DNA of 64,000 nucleotides from Anniella stebbinsi (GCA_029215795.1 JARDYH010000004.1:216854517-216918516), one strand, 5' to 3'; shown: positions 11,661-21,895, counted from the stretch's first letter. Translations and numbers: made by a program. Notes: generated by a model from the sequence alone, not told the origin.

Positions 11661-11900
11661 CGTAGGATTGCATCCTAAAAGAATTAAACTCTTTAATCCC
11701 ACACACACAATTGGGGTTTCCAAAATGTGCAAACAGCCTTTTAATTGGTCACTTCATTGCTCAGTTTGGGCAAATGTCTATTATCTCCAGGTAGTGAAAG
11801 TTTCTCTAAATTAGAAGGCAAATATAGAACATGACCCGACTGATTTTGATGGGAGTGTCTCCCATATGCTTAAATTTCTCCCTTTTGAACCAATACAACC

Positions 11901-11998
11901 TTGCAGTGCAATCTTATTCGTGTTTACTCAGAAGGTAGTCTCACTATATTCAGTGGGGCTTACTCTCAGGGAAGTGTGCATAGAATTGCAGCCTCAAA
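11901..11998. mobile_element. Short palindromic MITE-like element, AGTAAGTCCC family
   Basis: TTGCAGTGCAATCTTATTCG to GTGCATAGAATTGCAGCC; one of the better preserved copies. Confidence 0.85.
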
Positions 11999-12305
11999 AG
12001 TCTTTCCTTTTTGGCTGAATTATACAATTCCTCCTCATTTCCTCCTCCCCCCACCCCCAGGCAACCATCAATAATATACTGCCAGTAGGCAGGCAGACTG
12101 GCTAATAAACATATTTGTGGGTTATGAGGTTTGGTTAACTTATTGGAAATGCTGGCTGAAACGGTGGTTTTCTCCATCTTGGGTGTGCCACTCTTTGTGA
12201 ATGTGATTGAACTAGTATTTAATAGATATGTTATTCTGGATTAATAAAAAAAATAAAGTAAGTTATTTAAGGACAGAACAATGAACATTAGCAAAATTAA
12301 TGGAA

Positions 12306-12450
12306 AGCTTTATACTGAGTCAGACCCTTGTCATCTAGCCCAGTATTGTTAGCACTGACTGGCAGCAGCAGCTTTCCAGGGTATCGGACAGGGGATTTTT
12401 CAGCCCTACCTGGAGATGCCAGGGCTCAAACCTGGCATCTATGGCGCCAG
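12306..12450 (-). mobile_element. tRNA-derived SINE fragment (antisense)
   Basis: TATACTGAGTCAGACCC, AGCACTGACTGGCAGCAGC and ACCTGGAGATGCCAGGGCTC match the body of a reptile tRNA-derived SINE whose fuller copy is at 37826-38015. The tRNA-like head is decayed here. Confidence 0.7.
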
Positions 12451-12857
12451 GACCATTTTACACAGATCTTTATTTGTAGACAGGATGTGTACAGCCTGAC
12501 AATAAGTCAATAAGAACACATTTTCAATGCCTGTTTATGGATGAAATGGGATTCTAATATCAAAGCTCCATCAGACGAGGGAATGCTGGGAGTTATAGGA
12601 CTTTTTTCTGTCCAAACATACATAGGATTGTGCCTTCAATTTCTTTAAAGCGTCACAGACCAAGACTCTCTAGGTACAATGACACCCACACCCACATCTT
12701 AATGAGAGCTGTATGGTGTCCATCAGCAAGTTCTAAAATTAGGTGTTATGTGTTTTGGAGGGATGGGGGCCTCAGGTTTGATATCAACCCTCCCTTAATC
12801 CTCCGTGTGTGGGGATTGGCTACGGTTAAGGCCACTACTCCAGGGAAGGCAAGCATC

Positions 12858-12958
12858 TTACACCGCCATCCTAGACAACCCTCTTCAGAGGTAAGCCCTG
12901 CTGAGTTTAATCGGGGGCTTCCTCCCAGGTCAGTGTGCACAGGAGTGCTGCCTGAACC
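12858..12958. mobile_element. Short palindromic MITE-like element, AGTAAGTCCC family, degenerate
   Basis: ACCGCCATCCTAGAC to GTGCACAGGAGTGCTGCC, with GAGGTAAGCCCTGCTGAG as the left arm. Confidence 0.7.
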
Positions 12959-13156
12959 TGCTCCGGGGAGTCATGGGCACAGAACCCAGAGGTGCTGCTA
13001 GTCAAGACGTCAGGTCATGTGTACGCACTGGCCCCCTTCCTGTGGATATTTCCCTCTTTCCCGCAAGATCCTGGTTAAAAGGCAGAGGGCGTTCGAAAAC
13101 GCAGGTTTTATATTTGCATCAGCTACAGGGTGAGCAGGAGTACAGAACTAGCGGGG

Positions 13157-13377
13157 CTGATCAATCCTGTTTCAAGACTACGGATGGATCAATCCAGTTT
13201 AATGCGTCCAGACCAGTCATTTCGGATTAAAGACTCCGGATCAATCAATTCGGATTAAAAACTCCAGAATGATCAATCGGGTTTAATGACTCCGATCGAT
13301 CAATCTGGATTAAAGACTCCAGAATGAGCCATTGGGTTTAATAACTCCGGATTGATCAATCCGGATTAAAGCACAGA
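13157..13377. repeat. 28-bp-period minisatellite just upstream of exon 3
   Basis: About eight degenerate units of 26-29 bp in 221 bp, each built on TGATCAATCCGGATTAAAGA followed by CTCCGGA. The array ends 94 bp before the exon 3 splice site. Each unit holds GGATTA (TAATCC on the other strand), a K50-type homeodomain core, or GTTTAAT, plus GATCAATC. No other tandem repeat of this kind occurs in the window. Confidence 0.85.
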
Positions 13378-13471
13378 CTTTTTTTTGCGTATAAACAGGT
13401 GACAAGAAGCCTCTCGAAGGGAATGCAGCCCTCTCCCCTCTACTCCGCTTCACCCATCTTTCTTTCTGCAG

Positions 13472-13723
13472 GTGTGGTTCCAGAACCGGCGGACCAAATG
13501 GCGGAAGAAACACGCGGCCGAGATGGCCACGGCCAAGAAGAAGCAGGACTCGGAGACGGAGCGGCTGAAGGGCGCCTCGGAGAACGAGGAAGACGACGAC
13601 GACTACAACAAGCCGCTGGACCCCAACTCGGACGACGAAAAAATCACGCAGCTGCTCAAGAAGCACAAGACGGGCGGCGGCGGCCTCCTGCTCCACACGT
13701 CGGAGAACGAGGGCTCCTCTTAG
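13472..13723 (+). CDS. NKX6-1: NKX6-1 coding exon 3 (residues 277-359; homeodomain positions 47-60 and C-terminus)
   Basis: The exon follows CAG (13469-13471) and starts [14 protein letters not shown], the DNA-contacting end of recognition helix 3 with the invariant W48, F49 and N51 (Asn281). After the homeodomain come [14 protein letters not shown] and a strongly acidic stretch (residues 313-320), then [17 protein letters not shown] and a Gly-rich, Ser-ending tail. This acidic C-terminal region is the part of NKX6-1 reported to modulate DNA binding. The stop is TAG 13721-13723. The last 15 or so residues differ from mammals ([17 protein letters not shown]), as expected for a less constrained end. 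Confidence 0.97.
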   Translation: MWFQNRRTKWRKKHAAEMATAKKKQDSETERLKGASENEEDDDDYNKPLDPNSDDEKITQLLKKHKTGGGGLLLHTSENEGSS

Positions 13724-14145
13724 AGGTGGGCGGGCGAGAGCCGGAGCTGGGAGCCCCGCGCATTCCTGTCCCCGTCCGTCGAAGTGGGCCGCTACTGCCC
13801 CGATTTCGTCCCTGAAGGCTGCTCCCTCCAGACAGATGTATATAGATCTATTTTCCTATCTATCCAGAGAAGAAGGACGGAGTCCAGGTGGCCCCGAGAC
13901 GCGTCTCTGCTTGTTTGCTGCTGCTGCTGCTGCTGGGGAGGCCCCTCGACGGACGGCTGTGGTGGCCCCGAGTGCCCCCCCTTTCCTCTCCTCCTCCTCC
14001 TCCTCCTCCTCCTTGCAGACTCCAGACAGGGGATCGGGACCTCTCAGCGGAGGGGAGCCCCGGAGTTCTGCTCCCCGCTGCTGGCCAGACTCGGAAAGAA
14101 ACCTGTAGGCGACTCTTTGTAAATAAAAGCGAGCCCCTAGCGGAC
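13724..14145 (+). other. NKX6-1: NKX6-1 3' UTR
   Basis: GC-rich sequence between the stop codon and the polyadenylation signal. It carries a run of about six CTG/GCT triplets (about 13917-13936) and a (CTC)n run (about 13989-14014). Long open frames on both strands here are low-complexity artefacts. The end is set about 20 bp after the AATAAA. Confidence 0.75.
14122..14127 (+). terminator. NKX6-1: Polyadenylation signal AATAAA of NKX6-1
   Basis: Canonical AATAAA within TTTGTAAATAAAAGC, about 400 bp after the stop codon. It is the first canonical signal downstream of the coding region, so it is the likely 3' end; a short GT-containing stretch follows. Confidence 0.75.
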
Positions 14146-14407
14146 CTCCTTGACTGTGAATACCGAACATGCACCATACTTTGGTTCTTGCTTTTCTAAT
14201 TATTATTATTTGGGTTGGTGTGGCTTTCGAAAGCTCGCTTCAAAAATCCTTCTCGTTTGGTTTCAGTGGTGGGATATCTGTGGCATATGAACGGGAGGGG
14301 ATTGATTTCTTGAAATAGCTCTTAATTTCTTTCTAGTGCTCCACCCCCCCTGCACCTGCACAATATCTTTTAGCTGGTTATTGGTGGCAGAAGTCTGATC
14401 TCAGAAA

Positions 14408-14455
14408 AAGGAGAGAGAGAGAGAGAGGGAGAGAGGGAGAGAGAGAGAGAGAAAC
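14408..14455. repeat. (GA)n microsatellite
   Basis: Imperfect GA repeat with GGGA interruptions. Confidence 0.9.
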
Positions 14456-14799
14456 ACGAGTTTAAATATCATCAGGCTCTTTCAGCAAATCCTCTTCTGT
14501 GGCTGTAAGAGTAGGCAAGGTTTGGGGTTACACGGGAGTGTTCAACAGGCAGAAGCAGAGTTCTGTGTCACATGACATTTGCACAGTTGGCTCCAATTTC
14601 GAATGGGAAAGTTGTTGCAGCAACTTCACTTACTTGGAAGAAAGTTCCTTTGAAATCAACTAGACATACTTTTAACTGAATAGGTAGACTACATATTGTA
14701 GTCTACAGATTCCTTTTTTAAATTTCCTCTCAGTTTTAACTGAGTCCTAGAAAATGAAGCTAACTTTTATTTTTTATTTTTGCTGTTGCCAAGCAGAAA

Positions 14800-15480
14800 A
14801 GCATATGTTTCTTACACCAGTGAAGTTATTTAATTATTAGTGAATCTTTTTAATTTTATTTTATTTTAGGTGTGTGTGTATTTGTTGAAGCAGGGGTAAA
14901 GCATGGGAGAGAAGAAATTAAAAACCAATTAAGAAAGGTTGACCTTACCCATTCCCAGAAAAAAAAATACGTTGTGTTAAATTTCCTATGGTGATTTGTT
15001 CTGATTTATTTCTGCTCAAAAATCCCCAATTCGTTTAGTTGATGGTTGTCATTGAATCTGAAAAATGTGCAGTGTTGGGTTTTTATTTTTGTGTATAATA
15101 ACGAATTTGTACATTTCTTTTTTTTCTTTTAAAAACGGTAATAATAACGTTATATTAGCATCTTACTCACCTTTTATTAATTTATACGAAGACCTTTCAG
15201 TTGTAAAGAAAACCCTTTGCAAGACCAGTTCAATGCGATGCACTTTGTTTTGAAAAAGATAAATCAATTAAAATCAGTTACAAGATGTCTCTTGCCTGGA
15301 AGGGAAGAAGAAGAAAGGGATTCAGATAATGTGATCTCATCCGAGATTAAGTAATAAAATTGGTCATGCAGAAATTGATCAATTTTTGTTGCCGTTTACA
15401 CTTTATAGAAACATTTAATACAAACGGAAAGTCCAACGCCCTTTAATAGAATTTGAAAAAGAAATGGGAATTAAAACAAA
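14800..15480. other. Repeat-poor AT-rich segment downstream of NKX6-1, candidate conserved non-coding element
   Basis: No recognised repeat in nearly 700 bp, with many homeodomain-type cores (TTAATTATTAG near 14831, ACCAATTAAG near 14924, ATCAATTAAAATC near 15262). It lies 0.7-1.3 kb past the polyadenylation signal. The region 14150-14800 also lacks recognised genes apart from the GA tract and a decayed palindromic element near 14626-14700. Confidence 0.35.
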
Positions 15481-15671
15481 TGGTTGCTTCTGTGGTGCCC
15501 CCAGAAGCCGTCCTCCCCCCTCGCACAACCCCCCCCCTCCCCTGTTTGGAAACACTGTCTGGGAAACGGAAGGGGCTTCATGGTTTCCATATTTATTTGC
15601 TTTTGGGTCACTTCAGGCAAATCCATCGTTGGACATGACTCAATTTGGAAATGGTGGAGGGCTGGATGAGA

Positions 15672-16612
15672 GGGGATAGGAAAGAAGGAAGAAAGAAAGG
15701 AAAGAAAGGAAAGAAAGAGTGAAAGGCAGGAAAGATTGAAAGAAAAGGAAGGAGCTAAGAATGAAGGATGGAAAAGGAAAAGAAAGATGGGAAGAAAGAG
15801 AAAGGAAAGAAAGAAAGAAAGAAAAGAAAGAAAGAAAGTGTGAAAGGCAGGAAAGATTGAAAGAAAGGAAAGAAAGAAAGAAAGAGTGAAAGGCAGGAAA
15901 GATTGAAAGAAAAGGAAGGAGCTAAGAATGAAGGATGGAAAAGGAAAAGAAAGGGGAAGAAAGAGAAAGGGAAGAAAGGAAAGAAAGGAAAGAAAGAAAG
16001 AAAGAGTGAAAGGCAGGAAAGAAAGAAAGAAAGAAAGGAAAGAAAGAAAAGAAAAGAAAGAAAGGAAAGAGGGAAAGGCAGGAAAGAAAAAAAGAAAAGG
16101 AAGAAACTAAGAATGAAGGATGGAAAAGGAAAAGAAAGGAAGGAAGGAAGAAAGAAAGGAAGGAAGGAAGAAGGAAGGAAAGAAAGGAAGGAAGGAAGGA
16201 AGAAAAGGAAGGAAGGAAGGAAGGAAGGAAGGAAAAAAGGAAAAAGGAAGGAAAGAAGGAAAGAAAGGAAGAAAGAAAGAATGAAAGGAAACAAAGAAAG
16301 GAAGGAAGGAAGGAAAAAAGGAAGGAAAGAAGGAAAGAAAGAAAGAAAGAATGAAAGGAAAGAGTGAAAGGCAGGAAAGAAAGAAAGAAGGAAGGAAGAA
16401 GCTAAGAATGAAGGATGGAAAAAGAAAAGAAAGGAAAGGAAGGAAGAAGGAAGGAAGGAAGGAAGGAAGGAGATGGGAAAGAAAAGGGCTAGAAAGAAAG
16501 TAATAGAAAAGACTCAAAAAGAAAGAAAGAAGTGAGAAAGAAAGAAGAAAAAAGGGAGAGGGAGGGAGGGAGGGAGAGAAGAATAAGGTAGGAAGTGAAA
16601 GAGGCAAAGAAA
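15672..16612. repeat. (GAAA/GGAA)n purine tract, about 0.94 kb
   Basis: Almost every base on the + strand is a purine, in GAAA, GGAA and GAAG units. A higher-order unit with GGCAGGAAAGA and AAGAATGAAGGATGGAAAAG recurs several times. Long open frames on both strands are translations of this tract, not genes. Confidence 0.95.
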
Positions 16613-16898
16613 GAATTTTGCATTGAAACCTTTTTCTGTCTAACCAGGTTTCAAACTCCCCCCACCCACCCCGGTCCCAAAATAAACGGGAGAAGAGCTG
16701 TAAAGGGAGGCAGAAAAGGACGGGGAATTGCATGCATCTGATTATTACCACCAGCACAAGACCCCGCGTGGAACCAGAACCATGTTCTATCCCAAGCTTG
16801 ATAAACATTCCACTAAGAAACCTGGCATAACACCACCCCCACCCCGCAAACCCTCCAACAACCGCAATTTGCTTTTTAAAATATTAGGGGTCTTTTTT

Positions 16899-16926
16899 TA
16901 AAACAACAACAACAACAACAACAACT
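16899..16926. repeat. (AAC)n microsatellite
   Basis: About nine tandem AAC units. Confidence 0.9.
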
Positions 16927-17034
16927 ACACTACAGCTAAAACCAAGAAAGCGCAAGCACTGATTTCTGATCAACCGCATTGAATCTTACAGCAAAACAAC
17001 AAACAAACAAACAAACAGAATGGGGAGGGCTCTG

Positions 17035-17400
17035 TTGGGAGGCGACATCTTCTCTGGGTCTGTAGCAGAAGCGGGCCACCACCGGGTGGGAATCGGAAAG
17101 CTGCCTGCGCTAAATGGGTCCTGAACCAGCAGCAGGGCTCTTCTCGTGTCCTTCTCCGGAGCGCTCCCACGTCCCTGCACCGAGCGCCTCCCCTGGTTTT
17201 GCTCTGGCGATGATCGGCGAACAGCGATCGTCTGAATCCACAAGCAAGTTGTACGCGCGCGTGTGTGTTTGTGTGTGCGACGATGGCGATTCATGCGAGC
17301 GAAAAGACCGGTTTTCCTTCTGAGCAAGCAGCGGGCGAACATGGTTCGTTCGTGGTTCATAAAGAACACGGGCGCATGGTTTGTGTATGTGTGGGGCGTG
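17035..17400. other. Orphan CpG-rich patch, candidate CpG island
   Basis: About 350 bp with roughly 30 CpGs by eye, including CGATGATCGGCGAACAGCGA and a CGCGCGCG run, between AT-rich flanks 3 kb past the NKX6-1 3' end. It matches none of the repeats in the window. Orphan CpG islands near developmental genes often mark poised enhancers or non-coding RNA promoters. The open frames across it match no known protein. Confidence 0.55.
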
Positions 17401-17484
17401 TGTGTGGGGAGCTGGCGTCCCCTAAATTCTCTCTGCCCTCCCCAATTATTTTGTTTTTGCAAACAAAGTTTATTTTAAAAAAAA

Positions 17485-17890
17485 CACTTTACGGTTTTGT
17501 CTTTAAAAGGCCTGCAGATCAGAAGAACTGCCCTCCCCTACTTTTAGGCTGGCTACAGGCCTGACTACAACCCCCATCATTCCCGACCCTCGGCCGTGCT
17601 GGCTGGGCCTGTGGTCTCAAAGAGGGGGGAAGCACCAGGATGAAGAAGTCTTTTCTAAACACAAATGAAATGGATCATCACTCCCCCACTTTGCACCCCA
17701 ACCATTTCCAAAAAAAAATGCTAGCGATTCGATCAGACTCCGATTAAAACACTTCCTTCATCAAAAAACAAAAACAAAAAAAGTTGCACAAACATGGAAT
17801 AAAAGTTAACAAAATCAACCGCAACACATCAAAACCTGGGAGACTTTTAATCACTGACCTATGAATCTCCTTTCCTTTCTCATTAAAAAA
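17485..17890. other. Unassigned intergenic segment
   Basis: Contains an ACTACAACCCCCATCATTCC repeat remnant near 17562 and A-rich stretches. No gene seen. Confidence 0.5.
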
Positions 17891-17986
17891 CAGTGCAATT
17901 CTAAGCATGTGTTTACTCACAAGTAAGCCCCATTGAGGTCATTAGGGTTTACTCCCGAGTAGGTGTGTGTTAGAATTGCACCCCCC
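17891..17986. mobile_element. Short palindromic MITE-like element, AGTAAGTCCC family
   Basis: CAGTGCAATTCTAAGCATG to GTGTGTTAGAATTGCACC, with inverted ends and a CAAGTAAGCCCCATTGAGG arm. Confidence 0.88.
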
Positions 17987-18003
17987 AAAGTAATGCTATG
18001 TAG

Positions 18004-18132
18004 AGCAGCCTTTCCCTACCTGATGCCCTCCAGATGAATTGGACTACAATTCCCAGCATGCCCCAGCCAGCATGGCATGTTGGGAGTTGTAGTCTAGCAC
18101 ATCTGGAGGCACCAGGTTGGGTACGGCTGATA
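18004..18132. mobile_element. Palindromic repeat, ACTACAACTCCCAGCATGC family
   Basis: AGCAGCCTTTCCCTACCTG at the left pairs with CACCAGGTTGGGTACGGCTG at the right, and ACAATTCCCAGCATGCC pairs with TGTTGGGAGTTGTAGTC. Common reptile fold-back family; other copies at 34861, 36100, 56403 and 59437. Confidence 0.75.
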
Positions 18133-18180
18133 TAGAGAGTGGTTTCTGTTTGAACACTGAATAGGAAGAAAGTTTAACAC

Positions 18181-18278
18181 TGAACAATCCTGTGTGCACG
18201 CTTAACTAGGAGGAAGTCCTATTGAACACAATGGTACTTGTTTTAGAGAGCTGATATACATTGGATTGTGCTGTCAGT
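18181..18278. mobile_element. Short palindromic MITE-like element, AGTAAGTCCC family, degenerate
   Basis: GAACAATCCTGTGTGCACGC to ACATTGGATTGTGCTG; arms partly decayed. Confidence 0.6.
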
Positions 18279-18439
18279 AAATTGAGCAGGTATCAGATAG
18301 TCTGATCCCATGCATGTTTTACTTAGGAGTAAGTTTCCCTGGATACCATTAATTAAATTCAAAGAGAGGTACTAATTCGTGATGCTGTCCCAACTTTGGA
18401 ATACCCTCTTCCTCACAGGGAGGTACATCTGGCATGACA

Positions 18440-18590
18440 CTATCCCAGGGGTAGGCAACTTGTGGCACTCCAGATGTTTTGATTTACAACTCCCATCAGC
18501 TAGCCAGCATACCCAATGGTGAGAAAAAAATTAGAGTTGCAGGCCAAAATATCTTGAGGGCCAGAAGTTGCCCACCTCTGCTTTATTCCT
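18440..18590. repeat. Palindromic repeat, GGCAACTTGTGGC family
   Basis: AGGCAACTTGTGGCACTCC at the left and GGGCCAGAAGTTGCCCACC at the right, with ACAACTCCCATCAGC inside. Another copy is at 59437-59565. Confidence 0.65.
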
Positions 18591-18683
18591 TTAGGCAACA
18601 TCTTGAACCCACTTTATTTGCCCAGGCACCTTAAATTATGATATTTTTCACTACTTGCATGGCTTTATTCTTTCCAATTTGAT

Positions 18684-18905
18684 TGATATGTTGCATTTAT
18701 ATCCTGCCTTTTCCTCTAAGGAGTCCAAGGTGGTGTACATGATCTGCCTCCTTGCCATTTTATCCACACAACAACCCTGTAGGGTGGGTTAGGCTGAGAG
18801 TCAGTGACTGGCTCAAAGTCACCCCGTGAGCTTCATGGTCAAGTGGGGACTAGAACCTGGGTCTTCCCAGTTCTAGTCTAACACTCTAACCACTACAACA
18901 TACTG
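18684..18905 (-). mobile_element. MIR-like tRNA-derived CORE-SINE (antisense), copy 1
   Basis: On the - strand it starts with a tRNA-like head (GTGGTTAGAGTGTTAGAC, then a B-box-like GGTTCTAGTCCCC), followed by GTGACTTTGAGCCAGTCACT and the GGTTGTTGTG core, as in amniote MIR. Similar copies lie at 33800-34036 and 46555-46795. Confidence 0.8.
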
Positions 18906-19120
18906 TTTTAATATTGTCTTGGTTTTAAATTGCTATGTGTATACCATCCAGAAATCTATTTTTAATTATAAAATTTTGGATCAGAGAAAGAGCCTGGCTG
19001 GGGAATGTTGGGAGTTGTAGGACTTTTTTTCTGTCTAAACATGCATAGGATTGCACCCTTATTTTATTTCATAGTCAAATTGTTAGTGCCAAAAGGCAGG
19101 AGGCATAATATACTCCTAAC

Positions 19121-19315
19121 GACCCTGTTCAGATGACACACTAAGTCATGGTGATTAAGCATTTTGAGCTAAACATTATGGCTCAGTGGGTCATGTAAAC
19201 CATTCCTAACCATGCTGGCTACATACATACCCATGGTTTAAACATGCTCACTAACCATTTGCTGTAAAATGATTAGTGGCCTTACCATGGTTTAGTGTGT
19301 TGTCTGAACAGGCCC
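19121..19315. mobile_element. Palindromic element, GTTCAGACAACACACTAA family
   Basis: CCTGTTCAGATGACACACTA at the left is the inverse of TAGTGTGTTGTCTGAACAGG at the right. The interior has CATGGTGATTAAGC and CATGGTTTAAACATG-type pairs. Likely a non-autonomous DNA transposon. Confidence 0.75.
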
Positions 19316-19799
19316 AATGAAGGCCCTCTGGTTGAATCACAGTGTAGAAAGCCCCTTATAAACTCTTAAAATTGACAATAAAAACAGAAACTAATATCAG
19401 AGACAATTCTAGCCATACAAAATCTACACTCTAAATCTTTTCTACATTCCTATTTGCTTATTCGATATTTCAACAGTTCGGTGTGTGTGTGTGTTTTATT
19501 TATTTAAAGCATGTTTACCTGGCTGTTTAGCCTAAACTGGCCCTAGAGTGGCTTACAAATGTCAGCGATAAGCTAGCCCCTACTGCCAGATTTACAATAG
19601 AAAAATACGACACACAAGGAAAAAGGGATGCGGAAGAAGATTTTAAAAAGGAGTAGAAGCAAAGCCAGGCAACAGTTCTTTAAGATTATAGTTCTTATAA
19701 GGACCATTGGCTTGGAAATAGTTTAGATCACTTGGTGGAATGGCTGCTAGGTGACAGTTATGTGGAGACCAAAGGCAACTGGTCTCAGATAGGGCAACC

Positions 19800-20105
19800 A
19801 TATGGAAAGGAGGGCAGGGCTCCTGTACTTTAACAGTTGCATAGAAAAGGGAATTTCAGCAGGTGTTATTATGCATGCAGCACCTGGTGGAATTCCCTCT
19901 TCATCACAATTGTTAAAGCTGCAGGAGCTATACTAGAGTGACCAGATACAAAAGAGGGCAGGGCTCCTGCAGCTTTAACTGTCGTGATGAAGAGGGAATT
20001 TCACCAGGTGCTGCATGCATACAAATAGCACCTGCTGAAATTCCCTTTTCTATACAACTGTTAAAGATACAGGAGCCCTGTCCTCCTTTTCATAGGGTCA
20101 CCCTA
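19800..20105. mobile_element. Nested-palindrome hAT-type MITE, copy 2
   Basis: Starts TAGGGCAACCATATGG, ends GGGTCACCCTA. An 8-bp duplication CTGGTCTC lies at 20106-20113 and 19789-19796; three extra bases separate the left repeat from the element. The right half contains an internal end-like TAGAGTGACCAGATAC. A 56-codon open frame in the right half is shared with copies at 44.3 and 63.5 kb and simply reflects repeat identity. Confidence 0.85.
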
Positions 20106-20693
20106 CTGGTCTCTCAACAGAGGTGATGGATTCACCCTGTTTTTCTTTTCTCCTTCTCTTCTGCAGCCTGGTGGAAGATCTGCCATTACGGTTGCACAAA
20201 GGGACTTCTCTTCCTTCCTGCAGGACAAAGTGCACCTCCCCCAAACTGTCTTCTGCCCCATATTAAAGGGAAAGGTAGGGGGTCTTATCTCTCATCACAC
20301 TCGCACTCACCTACTTGCACATCACAATCTCAATAATGTGCAATTTTGCAGACATGGCCTACAATTCCTTGAGAATTGTTCTGCAGTACCCAAGAGGAGA
20401 TATTCCAATTTGATGAAGCCTGTGATTGTTTATCCCTTTGCAAGTCTAAAAATTCTTTGATATCTACATCAAAGGAAAGGTAGATCATTATTATAATCTT
20501 AATTTTGCAGATGAGAAGCCCATCTAATGCTACCCATAGCCTTCATGACAGAGAATGTCTCTACATTAAGGGAAAAAACTGCACCCTTAGCAGTGGCCTG
20601 TGATATTCCATAATAATTTTAAATAGTGCATTACCTCTGATCTTTTAAAAAGTGAGATCATCAGGGGAAGGTGTGGGAAACATCCTGGAGGTT

Positions 20694-21048
20694 GGCCCCC
20701 TCCACAAGGATGCGCTTTTGCGCCCGGTTCGGGGATTATGCGCATTATCGCGGAGGCACATTTACGCCTAATCCCTCTGCACGGGAGGCAACGAGAGGTG
20801 GCGAAGCGCATTAATTGATGTCCAAAAAGCGCTTTAGAAGACGTTAATGCGCATAATCGCTTGTTCACATGGCGAAAATGCGCTTTAACGGCCGGAGAAA
20901 AATAAAAGTCGTTATTTAACGCGCATTCGAAAATGCGCATTATCGGGGAGATAACGCGCCTGTACGCCCGTTTTGCGCTCCGCTGGTGTGGAGGTAAAAT
21001 TTATAATGAGCCTTCAAGGCTCATTAAACGTCTCGTGTGAAGGAGGCC
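20694..21048. mobile_element. CpG-rich fold-back element with GCGCATTA motifs, copy 1
   Basis: Bounded by GGCCCCCTCCACA and TGTGAAGGAGGCC. The interior has about nine GCGCATTA/GCGCTTTA-type motifs in both orientations (for example TATGCGCATTATCGC and TTAATGCGCATAATCGC) and far more CpG than its surroundings. The copy at 58207-58550 is homologous in the opposite orientation. Family unknown to me. Confidence 0.7.
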
Positions 21049-21067
21049 GTTGATGGCATCATGTAAA

Positions 21068-21226
21068 GCAGTGGTCTTCAACTTGTCCCAACTCGCAACG
21101 TGGGACTCAATTTCACAATTTTCTCCATGCCCAACATGGCAGCAACAGCTTTGCTGCAACCCATCTGAACTGATCTCATGACCCACTTTTGGGTCGTGAC
21201 CCACCAGTTGAAGTCCACTGGTGTAA
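21068..21226. repeat. Palindromic repeat, AGTGGTCTTCAACTTG type
   Basis: AGTGGTCTTCAACTTG at the left is inverted at the right as CCAGTTGAAGTCCACTGG. Contains ACCCACTTTTGGGTCGTGAC. Confidence 0.65.
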
Positions 21227-21609
21227 AGGACCTACAAATTTCTGTGAGTGGCCAATCATGTAAAGCAGCTCAGAGACAAGAGCTGAACGAGCAACTTCAT
21301 CATTCACATTCCACATTCTCTTAACCACTAGGCAACAACTGTTCACAGACGTGCTGTAGACTGTGGCCAGAGTAAGCTTGTCTTTTTTTTTTTTTTAATG
21401 GCTTTTCAGTTAGGGCTCCTGTCTTCTAAATAATAGCTAAACAACAGAAGTAAATTTAGCAGGAGGCTCTCTCATCGCTACATCTATAAAGCTTCACCTA
21501 CTGAACATCTGCTCGTCCTGCTGCTGTTAAAGGACTAAGCAGGTTTGCTGGGAATGGGGGGATGGAGTTGGCAAGTCTGGGAGAGTTAGGTGGTGATTCC
21601 ACAAGGAAT

Positions 21610-21722
21610 GATCTAGGGGGCAAAATAGGACAAGACTCCTATACCTCTAATAGTTGAGTAGAAGAGGGAATTCCAATTAAAGGTGCAGGAGCCCTGTCAC
21701 CTTTCCCATCTGGGCCACCCTG
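21610..21722. mobile_element. Decayed partial copy of the 320-bp nested-palindrome family
   Basis: GGACAAGACTCCTATACCTC, AGAGGGAATTCC and GGTGCAGGAGCCCTGTC match arms of the family with large internal loss. Confidence 0.55.
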
Positions 21723-21799
21723 AAATATCTGATTTTGCATTTGTTTTGGAAGCAGGTTCACAGCTCCGTTCAGTTTCCTCCTTCAAAATATTCTGTTCT

Positions 21800-21895
21800 T
21801 TCATACATAAGAACAGTCTTGCTGGATCCACCAAATGCCCATCTAGTTCAACAGTCTGTTCCCTAAGTGGAAAACCAGTAGTAGTGTAAGCCGGG
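21800..21895 (-). mobile_element. CR1-like LINE fragment (antisense)
   Basis: ATAAGAACAGTCTTGCTGG and CATCTAGTTCAACAGTCTG match the 3' terminal part of the CR1 family whose longer copies are at 38226 and 53886. Confidence 0.6.

Noticed and set aside
15755..16808. Long Phe/Leu/Ser and Lys/Glu/Arg open frames
   Set aside because: They are translations of the purine/pyrimidine simple tract.
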